From Scilla litardierei (taxonomy: Eukaryota > Streptophyta > Magnoliopsida > Asparagales > Asparagaceae): a stretch of DNA of 64,000 bases. Every line of letters starts with the position of its first letter. The stretch's first letter is position 1. The notes below the pieces were generated by a model. The model ran no database searches, was not told the origin of the DNA, and saw nothing but the letters and a program-made list of their open reading frames with translations. The DNA lies in the NCBI GenBank assembly GCA_030789695.1, contig CM061141.1, positions 320,232,452-320,296,451 on the forward strand, given 5' to 3'. This document shows, in pieces, positions 49,401-51,499 of this stretch. The translations under genes and the position numbers were made by a program.

Positions 49401-51499
49401 AACCAGCTAGTGTTCGTCCCCATTTTGCAACATTAGTAGAGATTGCTTCCTGCGCAATCCAGGGGGCAGTCTTGCCTGAAGGAACATCCCGAGGAGGATA
49501 GTAAGAGCATTTGCTAACCTCTTCAATAGCGCGCTCCAGGTTTCACGATTAGTCTTCGTCACCCTCAAAGGAGCAGGTGATTGGCTAGCAGCTTTTTCCT
49601 TCCGAATGTTAGTAGTATTCTGTTGTAGCGGAGGATATTCTTCAACGTAATTGGGTGTTGACTTTGCTACAACAGACGACATCCTTTGAAGACAGTATGG
49701 AGAACATCGATGATAAGGGTTTCCCGCGTTGATACACGCGGAAATGGATCTGCTGATGGCCTTGGGATGATCAGCGCAGGCCGGATCTGGATCTGTAGGA
49801 GATGCCCTCGACCTCACCGTCGGAGCAGAAGCCCTCGCTCTTGCAGCCTAGCCATCGGAGCAGAAGAACAGATCTGAAACTACAGATCTGAACAGATCTG
49901 AACGGTGCCACCAGTGAGATCGATGCCGGTTAGCACCAACGCCGGGATCTGAATGAGGATCGTCGGACTTGATGTCGGGCTTGCTGTTGGACGGCGGTCT
50001 TGCTCGACAGATCTGGTGGTCAGACTGGGCAAACGAGGTCTTGCCGGCGCAAGGTTGCCGACGCGACAGAGCAAACGGCACGAGGTCTTGCAGTCGACAG
50101 ATCTGACCATCTGAGGGTCAGATCTGAGCAAACGACGGATCAAACGAGGTCTTGTCGGTGCGACGGATCAAACAACAGATTTGAGGGTTTGATCTGAGCA
50201 AGGTTTGCTGTCGGACGGAGCACAGCCAATCGCGAGGTCTTGCTGCGACCAAGAGCAGCCGGTGGCAAACTGGATCTGAATCGATCGTGGAAGACGACGC
50301 ATATTTGGAAGGGACTGTTCTAAATACGAACCAGCCAATAGAGCAAACTCGAAAGAGACCAACCAATGGCGATCTGAAAGCACCACCCTAGCCAATGGCG
50401 GTTGCCCAGCCGGCGGCTTGGGGGGGGGGGATGAAACCTAAATCGCCCATTGTCAAAAATCCATGTTCTTATATCCGTAATCCATTAGCCTTATTTTAGT
50501 ATAAATATTTGTGTATGACTAGACCTTTTGCGATAAAAGAAAAGAGCATCTTCGGACCATGCTTTCACCAACATTTGACCCAGTAGCTCTTTCCCATGGG
50601 TTTTCTTCGCATATGATGTTGCGATTATCCTTTGAAATGTTTTGAATAGGAAATTTTTGCAGAACTACTTTCTAATCTTCGTATCTTGGTATTTGTTAGT
50701 CATATTTGAAAACCATAGTTCGTTGGGAGAGTATTGGGATTGTCGAAAAAAATGTATTTTTCCCCCCTTTTAATTACATTTTACATTTTCGGTTGGAGAA
50801 CGCCTATCACACTGTCACAAGTTTGCTAACTGTCTTTATATTGTGCATGCGATTCTATTAAGAGTCCCTATCACTACACCAAAACTCCAAAGTTGCGCCA
50901 ATGGTTGAGGGGTACAGTTTTGTATCCTAACACGGCTCTGCAGGTTGAGTGCTTAGGGTTTATGATCTAAAACACTGACATTTGCACAACGTTATTTATT
51001 GTTTAACCCACTTTATAATAATATGCTTGGTGGAATTGGAAGCTCAAAGATGCTGATACCATATTAGAATTCTTGCCACTGGAGCTCCAAAGTTGTGGTG
51101 AGGATTGAGGATTATCTTTTTATATTCTTAATGAGTTCCATAATATGATGCTTTGCAACTGTTTTGGGTATTTGTTTCATCTTGCATGAAGATTGGTTGA
51201 CAAAATTTGCTTTACTCTTTATGCAGAGAATACCCCCATGGTGGAGATGGTACTACTGGGCGAATCCAGTATCTTGGAGTCTCTATGGCCTCCTCACTTC
51301 CCAATTTGGGGACAACGATAATCTCATGGTTCTTTCAGATGGTGTCAACACATTGAGCGTAAAATCACTTTTAGAAGATCACTTCGGATTCAGGCATGAC
51401 TTCTTGGGAGTTGTAGGAATCATGGTGGTTGGTTTCTGTTTACTGTTTGCTATGGTTTTTGCTTTTGCCATCAAAGTCCTTAACTTCCAAAGAAGATAA
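4139..51499 (+). CDS. ABCG32: PDR-type full-size ABCG transporter, ABCG32/PEC1-like (partial, 14 exons, 5' end outside window)
   Basis: This is a plasma-membrane ABC transporter of the pleiotropic drug resistance class. The ABCG32/PEC1 group exports cuticle (cutin) precursors in Arabidopsis; the grass relatives are ABCG31/EIBI1. Joined exons: 4139-4455, 4533-4693, 4797-4900, 6044-6200, 6296-6415, 22692-22786, 22873-23205, 23301-23591, 24113-24196, 24301-24434, 24516-24743, 37464-37635, 37720-37974, 51227-51499. Together they give 907 residues without a stop, all with GT-AG borders and compatible phases. The second NBD has Walker A (GVSGAGKTT, partial residues 350-358), signature LSTEQ (457-461), Walker B FMDEP with D481 and E482, and the H-loop His514. 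The C-terminus ends in the family's FNFQRR. About 510 N-terminal residues (NBD1 and the start of TMD1) are expected before the window. The gene looks functional; the subgroup call rests on remembered family sequences. Confidence 0.88.
4533..4693 (+). CDS. ABCG32: ABCG32-like exon 2 (TMD1 helices)
   Basis: The acceptor is 'catgcag' and the donor is gt at 4694, after a 77-bp intron. The frame reads [14 protein letters not shown], then [15 protein letters not shown] and a hydrophobic ILGGFIISR, typical of the last part of TMD1. The Arg codon is split across the intron between exons 1 and 2. An overlapping frame with an ATG at 4494 is a shadow. Confidence 0.9.
4797..4900 (+). CDS. ABCG32: ABCG32-like exon 3 (PDR signature region)
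   Basis: The acceptor is 'aaacag' and the donor is gt at 4901. It encodes [11 protein letters not shown], then [10 protein letters not shown] and [10 protein letters not shown], one of the most conserved PDR segments, lying at the outer face of TMD1. It ends in phase 0. Confidence 0.92.
4901..6043 (+). other. ABCG32: Intron 3, 1.1 kb
   Basis: This intron is AT-rich, with a (TTA)n microsatellite at 5577-5595. No coding segment is needed here: WDK of exon 3 continues into FVGN of exon 4 in the usual way for this family. No mobile element is recognised. Confidence 0.8.
5577..5595 (+). repeat. (TTA)n microsatellite
   Basis: About six uninterrupted TTA units lie in intron 3. Confidence 0.9.
6044..6200 (+). 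CDS. ABCG32: ABCG32-like exon 4 (extracellular loop and last TMD1 helix)
   Basis: The acceptor is 'atttgcag' and the donor is gtaag at 6201. It encodes [12 protein letters not shown], then YWFWIGV and a hydrophobic helix ending in LTYLN. The GEA(V/I)L-GYGLF wording resembles the ABCG32 group rather than other PDRs. It ends in phase 1. Confidence 0.92.
6296..6415 (+). CDS. ABCG32: ABCG32-like exon 5 (linker to NBD2)
   Basis: The acceptor is 'atacag' and the donor is gt at 6416. The split Pro codon gives [18 protein letters not shown], the usual cytoplasmic linker after TMD1. It ends in phase 1 after LLT. The following intron is 16.3 kb. Confidence 0.9.
7515..7905 (+). repeat. Solo LTR-like remnant of a Ty3-type element
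   Basis: It resembles in order the LTR at 19539-19862: 'ttagggtttatgg', a 'tttttgtaattttgggg' block, a TATA-like stretch, 'gagagttagg', 'atgctaggagagcggt', then repeated 'aaaatatcatctt'-type U5 sequence. No internal coding region flanks it on either side. Borders are approximate. Confidence 0.4.
9140..9743. repeat. Old LTR-like repeat, copy A
   Basis: It shares an ordered set of blocks with 14500-15015: 'tttttgtatttctctt', 'agaaaagtcttctatt'-like, 'tatagatatgcagttgaact'-like, 'gtgttgaagtt', 'cttttatccccttc' and 'cctaatt-cttagttcttc'-like. The copia at 9749-14419 sits at its right end. Copy B lies just beyond, so the two are probably an ancient LTR pair or a tandem duplication. Confidence 0.5.
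9744..9748. repeat. Target-site duplication, left (CACTT)
   Basis: CACTT precedes the left LTR, and the same five bases follow the right LTR at 14420-14424. This fixes the element borders. Confidence 0.85.
9749..9859 (-). repeat. 3' LTR of the copia element (111 bp)
   Basis: It is identical to 14309-14419 except for one base (g versus t in the 'gtgatta-ctccc' stretch). It is bounded by CACTT on the left and the polypurine tract on the right. Confidence 0.92.
9867..13832 (-). CDS. Copia gag(partial)-pol polyprotein, 1321 aa, RT catalytic Asp missing
   Basis: The frame is open and uninterrupted. Domains: gag C-part with CCHC knuckle (C88, C91, H96, C101); Gly/Arg-rich linker to about 130; aspartic protease DSGA (213-216); integrase HHCC (H344, H349, C373, C376) and D403, D466, E502; reverse transcriptase about 845-1060 with first Asp D921; RNase H about 1160-1290 with D1168 and D1245. 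Two defects stand out. The gag N-terminal half is absent, because the frame opens only about 85 residues before the knuckle. The RT box reads YVD-I (1006-1009), so one of the two adjacent catalytic Asp codons is missing by an in-frame codon loss at 10809-10811. The protein is therefore probably unable to reverse transcribe despite the clean frame. Confidence 0.93.
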   Translation of the reverse strand: MGDNLTSADMKWVERRRVTHFLRNLSGDFEARRASMCHLSAIPSLEEAIAAMAQEETRLRVMKDEGTQVTRAALAVPAVAAVSEDRECYTCGVKGHLSFNCPQKGSGRGRGTGGRGGGRWGRGGRGRGRGVPRANFATADGRQETVMIEATPAEASDLEQRRQSRSTTESSESHADQTGDIASPFGNFAHFAHTGSGNRLALSCRDHIEWIIDSGASSHVSGAYRQFFTYKPHTIHETVQTADGTSQPIRGIGTIQCTPSIRLSSVLHVPSFPVNLLSVGSIVDDLDCSITFDSTHCVLQERKAGRRLGTGVRRDGLWYLDRASRDAALAVVGGEKERDVFLLHCQLGHLPFDILSKMYPDILTRVNEMNLKCDACEFGKHTRTSYPSVGMRSVERFHLIHSDVWGPCPVTSVSGFSWFITFIDCHSRMTWLYMMKNKGEALKCFQDFHRSVRNVYEAKIRVLRTDNGTEYVNKEFASYLSESGITHQTTCPNTPQQNGVAERKNRHLLEVTRSLMLTINVPKILWSEAVMTATYLINRMPSRILGMKSPCEILMGKNTFVVPPKVFGCTCFVRDHRPSVGKLDAQAIKCIFVGYPSNQKGYRCWSPSERRLFVSMDVTFRETEPFYGGLIDSTSVFDTGASPNTGGAGREGETDDRRVVVGLIQCPVGPTGIGPDIREEERILVEEEEDRLYGRKYSRRQKDSHGDGEQHEDIFPTEEPLAPQPHVEIDQSITPARVPTSLLPSSPITDGNLSLPSSSLDLPLASRREPRINAGRPPVRYGYETDIANHVSYASLTPAYRAIIASLQSIPIPSDWRVAKQHPQWKKAMLEELEALEKNKTWRLVSLPAGKKAVGCKWVFTIKQTAEGKVDRYKARLVAKGYSQTYGIDYDETFAPVAKMSTVRVLISCAANFGWKLHQLDVKNAFLHGDLQEEVYMEIPLGFSTQQTMGKVCRLDKSLYGLKQSPRTWFDRFRRAVITMGYKQSNGDYTVFYIHSGQLITLLAVYVDIIITGDDEEGISHLKVRLAREFEVKDLGHLGYFLGLEIARSRKGIVLSQRKYALDLLAETGMLGCRPAVTPIDQNHRLHSQSGEPVDKERYQRLVGRLIYLCNTRPDIAYAISVVSRYMHDPRTGHMEAVFRILRYLKNSPGKGILFGSHGHMNVTGYCDADWASCLDDRRSTSGNCVFVGGNLVSWRSKKQDLVARSTAEAEYRAMVLSTCEMIWLRSLLHELRLLREGPLRLLCDNKSAINIANNPVQHDRTKHIEIDRFFIKERLDKKQLEISYITSGQQLADCLTKGLNSKGVEDACNKMGMINIFCSS
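13990..14260. repeat. CGG/CTGCGCAG-rich leader repeat of the copia element
   Basis: A dense run of (CGG)n alternates with the palindromic core CTGCGCAG and with 'gcgaatcagc'. It lies between the LTR and the pol frame, where gag N-terminal codons would be expected. Open frames across it are low-complexity Ala/Arg/Pro artefacts. Confidence 0.85.
14296..14308 (-). other. Primer-binding site (initiator Met-tRNA type) of the copia element
   Basis: The element-strand sequence TGGTATCAAAGCC directly abuts the LTR end at 14309. It matches the plant initiator Met-tRNA 3' end with one change from the common TGGTATCAGAGC. Confidence 0.85.
14309..14419 (-). repeat. 5' LTR of the copia element (111 bp)
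   Basis: This is the partner of 9749-9859, followed by the target duplication CACTT (14420-14424). Confidence 0.92.
14500..15015. repeat. Old LTR-like repeat, copy B
   Basis: It aligns block by block with 9140-9743. It contains 'ttataagaaaagtcttctat', 'gatatgtagttgaactttta' and 'gtgttgaagtttgtgg'. The two copies have diverged widely, much more than the copia LTRs between them. Confidence 0.5.
15257..15620 (-). pseudogene. Ty3/gypsy-type gag fragment
   Basis: The minus-strand frame of about 116 residues reads [15 protein letters not shown], then [12 protein letters not shown] and EMLPHN. This is the pattern of the retrotransposon gag capsid domain (YxxxFxxL...RFxxGLR). It ends abruptly, and neither a knuckle nor pol follows. 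It may be the internal remainder of the old element represented by LTR-like copies A and B. Confidence 0.6.
16086..16127 (+). repeat. 21-bp tandem repeat, two copies
   Basis: The unit 'tcggtgtattgtccgtct' plus three bases occurs twice in a row. Confidence 0.85.
19539..19862 (+). repeat. 5' LTR of the gag-only Ty3 element
   Basis: It starts TGAGAGACT and ends CTTAACA. It shares with the right LTR 'tgtaattttggg', 'gagaaatcaatagagaatag' and 'atctcaataaa'. Confidence 0.8.
19888..21879 (+). pseudogene. Decayed Ty3 gag (capsid and CCHC-like finger)
   Basis: An ATG 25 bases after the LTR opens a short frame ([20 protein letters not shown], then a stop) like the N-terminus of plant Ty3 gag. Further on I see capsid pieces: [14 protein letters not shown] near 21180-21230 and [20 protein letters not shown] near 21255-21320. 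A finger-like block, [20 protein letters not shown], lies near 21712-21775. Frames shift and stops occur. A GC-rich stretch with repeated 'ggcctggtggccc' (20590-20800) is not recognisable as gag. Confidence 0.7.
21938..22261 (+). repeat. 3' LTR of the gag-only Ty3 element
   Basis: It starts TGATATACT and ends CCTAACA. It has the same length as the left LTR (324 bp) and directly follows the polypurine tract. Confidence 0.8.
22262..22691 (+). other. ABCG32: Giant intron 5, right end
   Basis: A/T-rich sequence with no feature, ending in the acceptor 'ggatcag' before exon 6. Confidence 0.8.
22692..22786 (+). CDS. ABCG32: ABCG32-like exon 6 (short, N-terminal edge of NBD2)
   Basis: This 95-bp exon is too short to appear as a long open frame. 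The phase-1 G from exon 5 plus GA gives Gly; the frame then reads [12 protein letters not shown] and NYYVDVPA, the invariant stretch before PDR NBD2. The acceptor is 'atcag' and the donor is gtaggt at 22787. Its presence completes the protein across the 16.3-kb intron. Confidence 0.9.
22873..23205 (+). CDS. ABCG32: ABCG32-like exon 7 (NBD2, Walker A)
   Basis: The acceptor is 'gctagcag' and the donor is gtatgc at 23206; it is in phase 0 at both ends. It starts ELKQQG, carries [13 protein letters not shown] and Walker [10 protein letters not shown] with MDVLAGRKT, and then GYCEQ of the Q-loop region and [11 protein letters not shown]. The ATP-binding residues are intact. Confidence 0.95.
23301..23591 (+). 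CDS. ABCG32: ABCG32-like exon 8 (NBD2 signature, Walker B, H-loop)
   Basis: The acceptor is 'acacag' and the donor is gt at 23592; it is in phase 0. It reads [30 protein letters not shown], then [18 protein letters not shown] and [16 protein letters not shown]. The signature, catalytic Glu and switch His are all present, so NBD2 should hydrolyse ATP. Confidence 0.96.
24113..24196 (+). CDS. ABCG32: ABCG32-like exon 9 (84 bp, NBD2 end)
   Basis: The acceptor is 'tttttcag' and the donor is gtaag at 24197. It encodes [17 protein letters not shown] and a short segment ending VEFFE, the standard continuation of FDE in PDR NBD2. It is in phase 0 at both ends. Confidence 0.92.
24301..24434 (+). CDS. 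ABCG32: ABCG32-like exon 10 (linker after NBD2)
   Basis: The acceptor is 'ttttttag' and the donor is gt at 24435; the exon ends in phase 2. It reads [19 protein letters not shown] and then [12 protein letters not shown]. The NPA-WMLEVT motif is universal in PDRs. Confidence 0.93.
24516..24743 (+). CDS. ABCG32: ABCG32-like exon 11 (entry into TMD2)
   Basis: The acceptor is 'ttccag' and the donor is gtaatc at 24744. It reads [32 protein letters not shown] and then the first TMD2 helix, ending GFGSK. The [20 protein letters not shown] wording fits the ABCG32 group closely. It is followed by a 12.7-kb intron. Confidence 0.93.
24744..25264 (+). other. ABCG32: Giant intron 11, left edge
   Basis: About 520 bp of A/T-rich sequence, without features, separates exon 11 from the first copia fragment. 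Confidence 0.75.
25265..26160 (+). pseudogene. Copia pol 3' end (RT tail and RNase H), decayed
   Basis: The RT tail reads [12 protein letters not shown] near 25395-25435. RNase H pieces follow in changing frames: [17 protein letters not shown] near 25630-25680, the [16 protein letters not shown] block near 25820-25870, [14 protein letters not shown] near 25940-25985, and the tail [14 protein letters not shown]. It is the same family as 1-2123. The LTR at 26220 follows directly, and a gag frame follows that LTR. Confidence 0.85.
26220..26900 (+). mobile_element. Copia LTR shared between a pol end and a gag start
   Basis: The sequence runs from TGATCAAGG to about 'gtcggca'. The RNase H tail ends just before it, and a primer-binding site and gag follow. 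One LTR thus closes one internal region and opens another. The right end is approximate (26894-26911). Confidence 0.75.
26912..26923 (+). other. Primer-binding site TGGTATCAGAGC
   Basis: A perfect match to the usual plant initiator Met-tRNA primer site, between the LTR and the gag ATG at 26958. Confidence 0.9.
26958..28670 (+). pseudogene. Copia gag-protease-integrase fragment, truncated in integrase
   Basis: Gag starts at the ATG 26958, has an in-frame TAG near 27111 and continues to 27599 with UBN2-type content ([28 protein letters not shown]). A CCHC knuckle ([14 protein letters not shown]) follows near 27664-27705. The protease region (WLMDSRCSY near 27857) carries Arg where Gly is usual and then shifts frame. 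A pre-integrase stretch ([18 protein letters not shown]) follows, then an integrase core with HSDVWGP near 28438-28460 and LRSDN near 28620-28640. It stops at 28670, just before the inverted LTR, so the third catalytic residue and everything downstream are missing. Confidence 0.85.
28706..29403 (-). mobile_element. Inverted copia LTR (left palindrome arm)
   Basis: This is the reverse complement of the LTR at 26220-26900: its 3' end lies at about 28706 and its TGATCA start at 29398-29403. With the LTR at 26220 it flanks the gag-integrase fragment in head-to-head orientation. Confidence 0.8.
29412..29600 (-). pseudogene. Inverted RNase H tail (left arm)
   Basis: On the minus strand this reads the same tail as 26041-26160 ([14 protein letters not shown], then [10 protein letters not shown]). 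It abuts the inverted LTR in the normal pol-to-LTR order. Confidence 0.75.
29612..29807 (+). pseudogene. Integrase C-terminal fragment (left arm)
   Basis: The + strand frame reads [14 protein letters not shown], then [10 protein letters not shown] and [12 protein letters not shown], as at 130-280 of the first copia remnant. It is in the opposite orientation to the adjacent RNase H tail, so an inversion preceded palindrome formation. Confidence 0.75.
29808..29915 (+). repeat. Palindrome spacer: 39-bp tandem repeat
   Basis: Nearly three copies of a 39-bp unit starting 'gatattgcaaattggcaagg' and ending 'ccatgggctcgagc' occupy the centre between the arms. The unit derives from pol linker sequence, since it resembles 597-645. 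Confidence 0.85.
29916..30110 (-). pseudogene. Integrase C-terminal fragment (right arm)
   Basis: Mirror copy of 29612-29807 with several substitutions. Confidence 0.75.
30118..30915 (+). mobile_element. RNase H tail and LTR, right arm (first part)
   Basis: The tail 'attaagcttcagaaggtccc' is followed by the LTR from TGATCA at 30317. The LTR is cut at 30915 by the Sirevirus-like insertion and resumes at 36565 ('agtagtcttgtcaccc'). Confidence 0.8.
30911..30915. repeat. Target-site duplication GTTGT (left)
   Basis: Perfect partner of GTTGT at 36560-36564. Confidence 0.92.
30916..32469 (-). repeat. 3' LTR of the Sirevirus-like element
   Basis: On the + strand it runs TGTGAGTTC to CCCTAACA. Compared with the other LTR it lacks one 'ccagcaagctccccttg' unit and has an extra 'caacataatgtt' unit near 32350. 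It contains clustered inverted motifs of the type AACAT-ATGTT (31636-31682, 32329-32376). Confidence 0.93.
32470..32698 (-). promoter_or_regulatory. Multiple polypurine tracts
   Basis: On the element strand, AAAGGGGGAGA-like tracts occur at 32471-32483 (adjacent to the LTR), 32527-32539, 32561-32573 and 32682-32698. The first primes plus-strand synthesis. Repeated tracts are characteristic of Sireviruses. Confidence 0.8.
32757..34931 (-). CDS. Sirevirus-like gag, 724 aa, intact
   Basis: This is the capsid/RNA-binding protein of the element. The start ATG at 34931 lies 62 bases inside the primer-binding site. Order: UBN2-type capsid region about 15-210; acidic stretch 233-246; CCHC knuckle 1 (C300, C303, H308, C313); acidic Ser-rich 329-345; a three-fold CTTS repeat (392-403); a coiled coil rich in E/K/L about 438-500; CCHC knuckle 2 (C563, C566, H571, C576) in a basic context; a low-complexity tail. 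The intact frame in an element without pol suggests selection or a very recent origin. The C-terminal end (about 690-724) resembles nothing I know and may come from the deletion that removed pol. Confidence 0.92.
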   Translation of the reverse strand: MATRESASVVRPPLLIGTNYTYWKSRMRVFIKSIDEKAWIAVSEGWTPPIEIDEDGEEHLKSARDWSRVEEHAALCNSKAINAIFSAVDEEQFKLISTCEYAKEAWDILQNIHEGTSTVRASKLQMLASQFENLRMNDDETVAEFNGRLRDISNQAFQLGKKYSQKKLIEKTLRSLPDKFSAKIAAIEEVMNTSTMRLDELMGSLQTYEMNLKPNHKDKGVALKVEVSKTSKSENDSDIDDDIDLLTKNLNRMMRKISNKGQNYRSTNKESRPYLPTAGKTISHPAHRYEPKSKGKGIQCRECEGFGHIQAECANTLKKKKGKSLASTWSDEDSEGSSGNEDNTSNYVAFPAILDDQSDGYTPSCVGLNVATAGITLENKTANVGKNVTTLCTTSCTTSCTTSTTESDSEAHSDEEVSDNDIRTAYQMVFEKWMQICNINKVLKEENVRLKKEKEEVKIRCLKAEGNCRELERNFRNVLLRAEKAECTLEKWNSGKAKLDDILNMGKISGDRTGVGFNRGVFYNVSAERRNQVTNELERMSQHNGHDQKKRQIRGIKGGRSVCSYCKFKGHTERNCFSRMRHWSEGRNVRHPDMKMKKQWVRKSESYSKNTTTSEKTLHVVTNVVTLDTTQNNVAADVMTADSTSPLENHCEQSVPKSHESSSRIIRVLSRRSAHCSSSAGANGSSHVPSVNTVDVSNSPTTFRPLRARLLPWTSFHSSSYCQM
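33015..33780. repeat. LTR-type AACAT/ATGTT motifs recurring inside gag
   Basis: At 33720-33775 'gatgttgtacatgatgttgtacaagatgttgtacataatgttg' type sequence repeats the core TTGTACA, and at 33040-33075 'taatgttacaacattagtc' does likewise. The same core motifs cluster in both LTRs. In the protein the first cluster encodes the CTTS repeat. Confidence 0.75.
34993..35004 (-). other. Primer-binding site of the Sirevirus-like element
   Basis: The element strand reads TGGTATCAGAGC, three bases inside the LTR edge at 35007. Confidence 0.92.
35007..36559 (-). repeat. 5' LTR of the Sirevirus-like element
   Basis: Partner of 30916-32469, with the same TGTGAG...CTAACA ends on the + strand. It is followed by the target duplication GTTGT (36560-36564). 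Confidence 0.93.
36565..36655 (+). mobile_element. End of the split copia LTR (right palindrome arm)
   Basis: It resumes the LTR interrupted at 30915: 'cttgtcaccctaatttttgc', 'gggtttgctattcctcgg', 'ggtcggcaagg'. Confidence 0.85.
36656..37463 (+). other. ABCG32: Giant intron 11, right edge
   Basis: A/T-rich sequence with an (AAAAC)n microsatellite at 37215-37246. It ends with the acceptor 'taacag' before exon 12. No gene is seen. Confidence 0.75.
37215..37246 (+). repeat. (AAAAC)n microsatellite
   Basis: About six AAAAC units. Confidence 0.9.
37464..37635 (+). CDS. ABCG32: ABCG32-like exon 12 (TMD2)
   Basis: The acceptor is 'aacag' and the donor is gtctg at 37636. The split Arg codon joins GSK-R to [19 protein letters not shown]. 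It then reads [20 protein letters not shown] and [17 protein letters not shown], the PDR TMD2 hallmark. The [10 protein letters not shown] wording matches the ABCG32 group. Confidence 0.95.
37720..37974 (+). CDS. ABCG32: ABCG32-like exon 13 (TMD2 helices)
   Basis: The acceptor is 'tgtcag' and the donor is gtatga at 37975; it is in phase 0. It encodes IEFPYVLVQ, the [16 protein letters not shown] helix, TPNHNVATI and WNLFCGFMI. It is followed by a 13.3-kb intron before the last exon. Confidence 0.95.
41012..41045 (+). repeat. (GAAA)n microsatellite
   Basis: Run of GAAA units within a purine-rich stretch. Confidence 0.9.
42211..42425 (+). repeat. Minisatellite with 'cccatgtcag' and 'acccaaagcaaa' modules
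   Basis: Irregular tandem copies (unit about 30-35 bp) of 'aacccatgtcagaacacc' and 'caacccaaagcaaac'. The proline/histidine-rich open frames across it are artefacts. Confidence 0.85.
42624..43036 (-). mobile_element. Non-autonomous Helitron, 413 bp
   Basis: Reading the minus strand, it starts TCTATTATACA after an A and ends CTAG before a T. A stem-loop (GTGCAT...ATGCAC) sits a few bases upstream of CTAG. These are the defining Helitron marks (5' TC, 3' hairpin then CTRR, insertion between A and T, no target duplication). No Rep/helicase is encoded. Its 5' end is nearly identical to that of the copy at 59910-60885. Confidence 0.75.
43503..43690. repeat. CGGGT/ACCCG-rich repeat starting TAGGGGTGGCAAAA
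   Basis: Direct and inverted copies of ACCCG/CGGGT follow the sequence 'ctaggggtggcaaaa'. The same start and composition recur at 47354-48025. It probably derives from a hAT-like or foldback non-autonomous transposon; no matching right end was found. Confidence 0.6.
44249..44398 (+). repeat. 75-bp tandem duplication
   Basis: The copies 44249-44323 and 44324-44398 share 'tgaaagatgtagaagttcat' and 'ggtactctt-tataat'. Confidence 0.9.
45385..46442 (+). mobile_element. Non-autonomous Helitron, 1058 bp
   Basis: It starts TCTATATATTA after an A (45384) and ends CTAG (46439-46442) before a T. The perfect palindrome GTGCCCGCGGGCAC (46416-46429) lies nine bases upstream of CTAG. The interior carries repeated 'gccgaaggcgcc' and 'aatttgttgttc' modules. 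It is the inverted relative of 59910-60885, sharing for example the 5' 'gaatcctaggggctgactagg' region. No protein is encoded. Confidence 0.85.
46773..46937 (+). other. CpG-rich exon-like block with a consensus splice donor
   Basis: A GC-rich tract of repeated 'gggcgagtgaggggcggcg' modules sits in A/T-rich surroundings and ends in 'gag|gtaagt' (donor gt at 46935). It is preceded by a duplicated 'aagaagggct/ctccagcag-ttct' segment (about 46700-46800). It resembles a 5' exon/UTR, perhaps carried in by a transposon. No conserved protein is read from it. Confidence 0.4.
47067..47101. repeat. 35-nt hairpin
   Basis: GGTATCGG pairs with CCGATACC and CGAAA with TTTCG, with one mismatch and a short loop. 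It may be the edge of a 'cggccgaaa'-type MITE that also left the patch at 45065-45180. Confidence 0.6.
47354..48025. mobile_element. CGGGT-rich foldback transposon, probably hAT-like and non-autonomous
   Basis: The left end TAGGGGTGGCAAAT and the right end (reverse complement) TAGTTGTGGCAAAAT are imperfect terminal inverted repeats. Each is followed by subterminal CGGGT/ACCCG clusters (47370-47560 and 47840-48010). The interior has no coding capacity. I could not identify a clear 8-bp target duplication, so the superfamily is uncertain. Confidence 0.5.
48252..48269. repeat. 18-bp target-site duplication, left
   Basis: CCGTAATCCATTAGCCTT, perfectly repeated at 50475-50492. Confidence 0.93.
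48401..49817 (-). pseudogene. LINE ORF1-like protein with DUF4283 domain, frameshifted
   Basis: Read 5' to 3' on the minus strand: a Pro/Ser-rich N-part with [12 protein letters not shown] (about 49560-49520), then a frame change. The DUF4283 core (49347-48976) has GNGFF-like [41 protein letters not shown] and [12 protein letters not shown]. Another frame change at an A-rich stretch near 48985 leads to [13 protein letters not shown] and a CCHC-like knuckle ([14 protein letters not shown]). An acidic tail ends at 48401. The knuckle plus DUF4283 order is typical of plant L1 ORF1, which binds element RNA. At least three frame breaks make it a pseudogene. Confidence 0.85.
49985..50250. repeat. 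Degenerate 'gaggtcttgc/cagatctg' repeat in the LINE 5' region
   Basis: About five spaced copies of (c)gaggtcttgc with neighbouring 'gacagatctg' occur near 49996, 50035, 50089, 50145 and 50233. Repeated 5' UTR units are common in LINE promoters. A run of about ten G lies at 50419-50430. Confidence 0.65.
50475..50492. repeat. 18-bp target-site duplication, right
   Basis: Identical to 48252-48269. Confidence 0.93.
50493..51226 (+). other. ABCG32: Giant intron 13, right end
   Basis: A/T-rich, without gene or element. It ends with the pyrimidine-rich acceptor 'ctctttatgcag' (51226). Confidence 0.8.
51227..51499 (+). CDS. ABCG32: ABCG32-like last exon (C-terminus)
   Basis: The acceptor is 'tatgcag' and the stop TAA is at 51497-51499. 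It reads [20 protein letters not shown], then [24 protein letters not shown], a final hydrophobic helix and the invariant end VLNFQRR. An ATG at 51164 in the same frame is intronic. Its intact reading supports a complete gene despite the 13.3-kb intron before it. Confidence 0.95.
   Translation, partial: RIPPWWRWYYWANPVSWSLYGLLTSQFGDNDNLMVLSDGVNTLSVKSLLEDHFGFRHDFLGVVGIMVVGFCLLFAMVFAFAIKVLNFQRR

Larger units (their letters stand above)
48270..50474 (-). mobile_element. LINE-derived ORF1-only retroposon
   Basis: This 2.2-kb insertion is bounded by a perfect 18-bp target duplication, the length expected of target-primed reverse transcription. Its 3' end (left) has a short oligo-A (T-run at 48268-48273) preceded on the element strand by AATAAA about 20 bases upstream. 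Its body carries an L1-type ORF1 (DUF4283 plus zinc knuckle) in decayed form, and no endonuclease or RT (ORF2). The 5' part (about 49985-50250) has repeats. Confidence 0.85.

Noticed and set aside
49848..50395. Several overlapping minus-strand frames near the LINE 5' end
   Set aside because: They are driven by the 'gaggtcttgc/cagatctg' repeat; none continues into ORF1.
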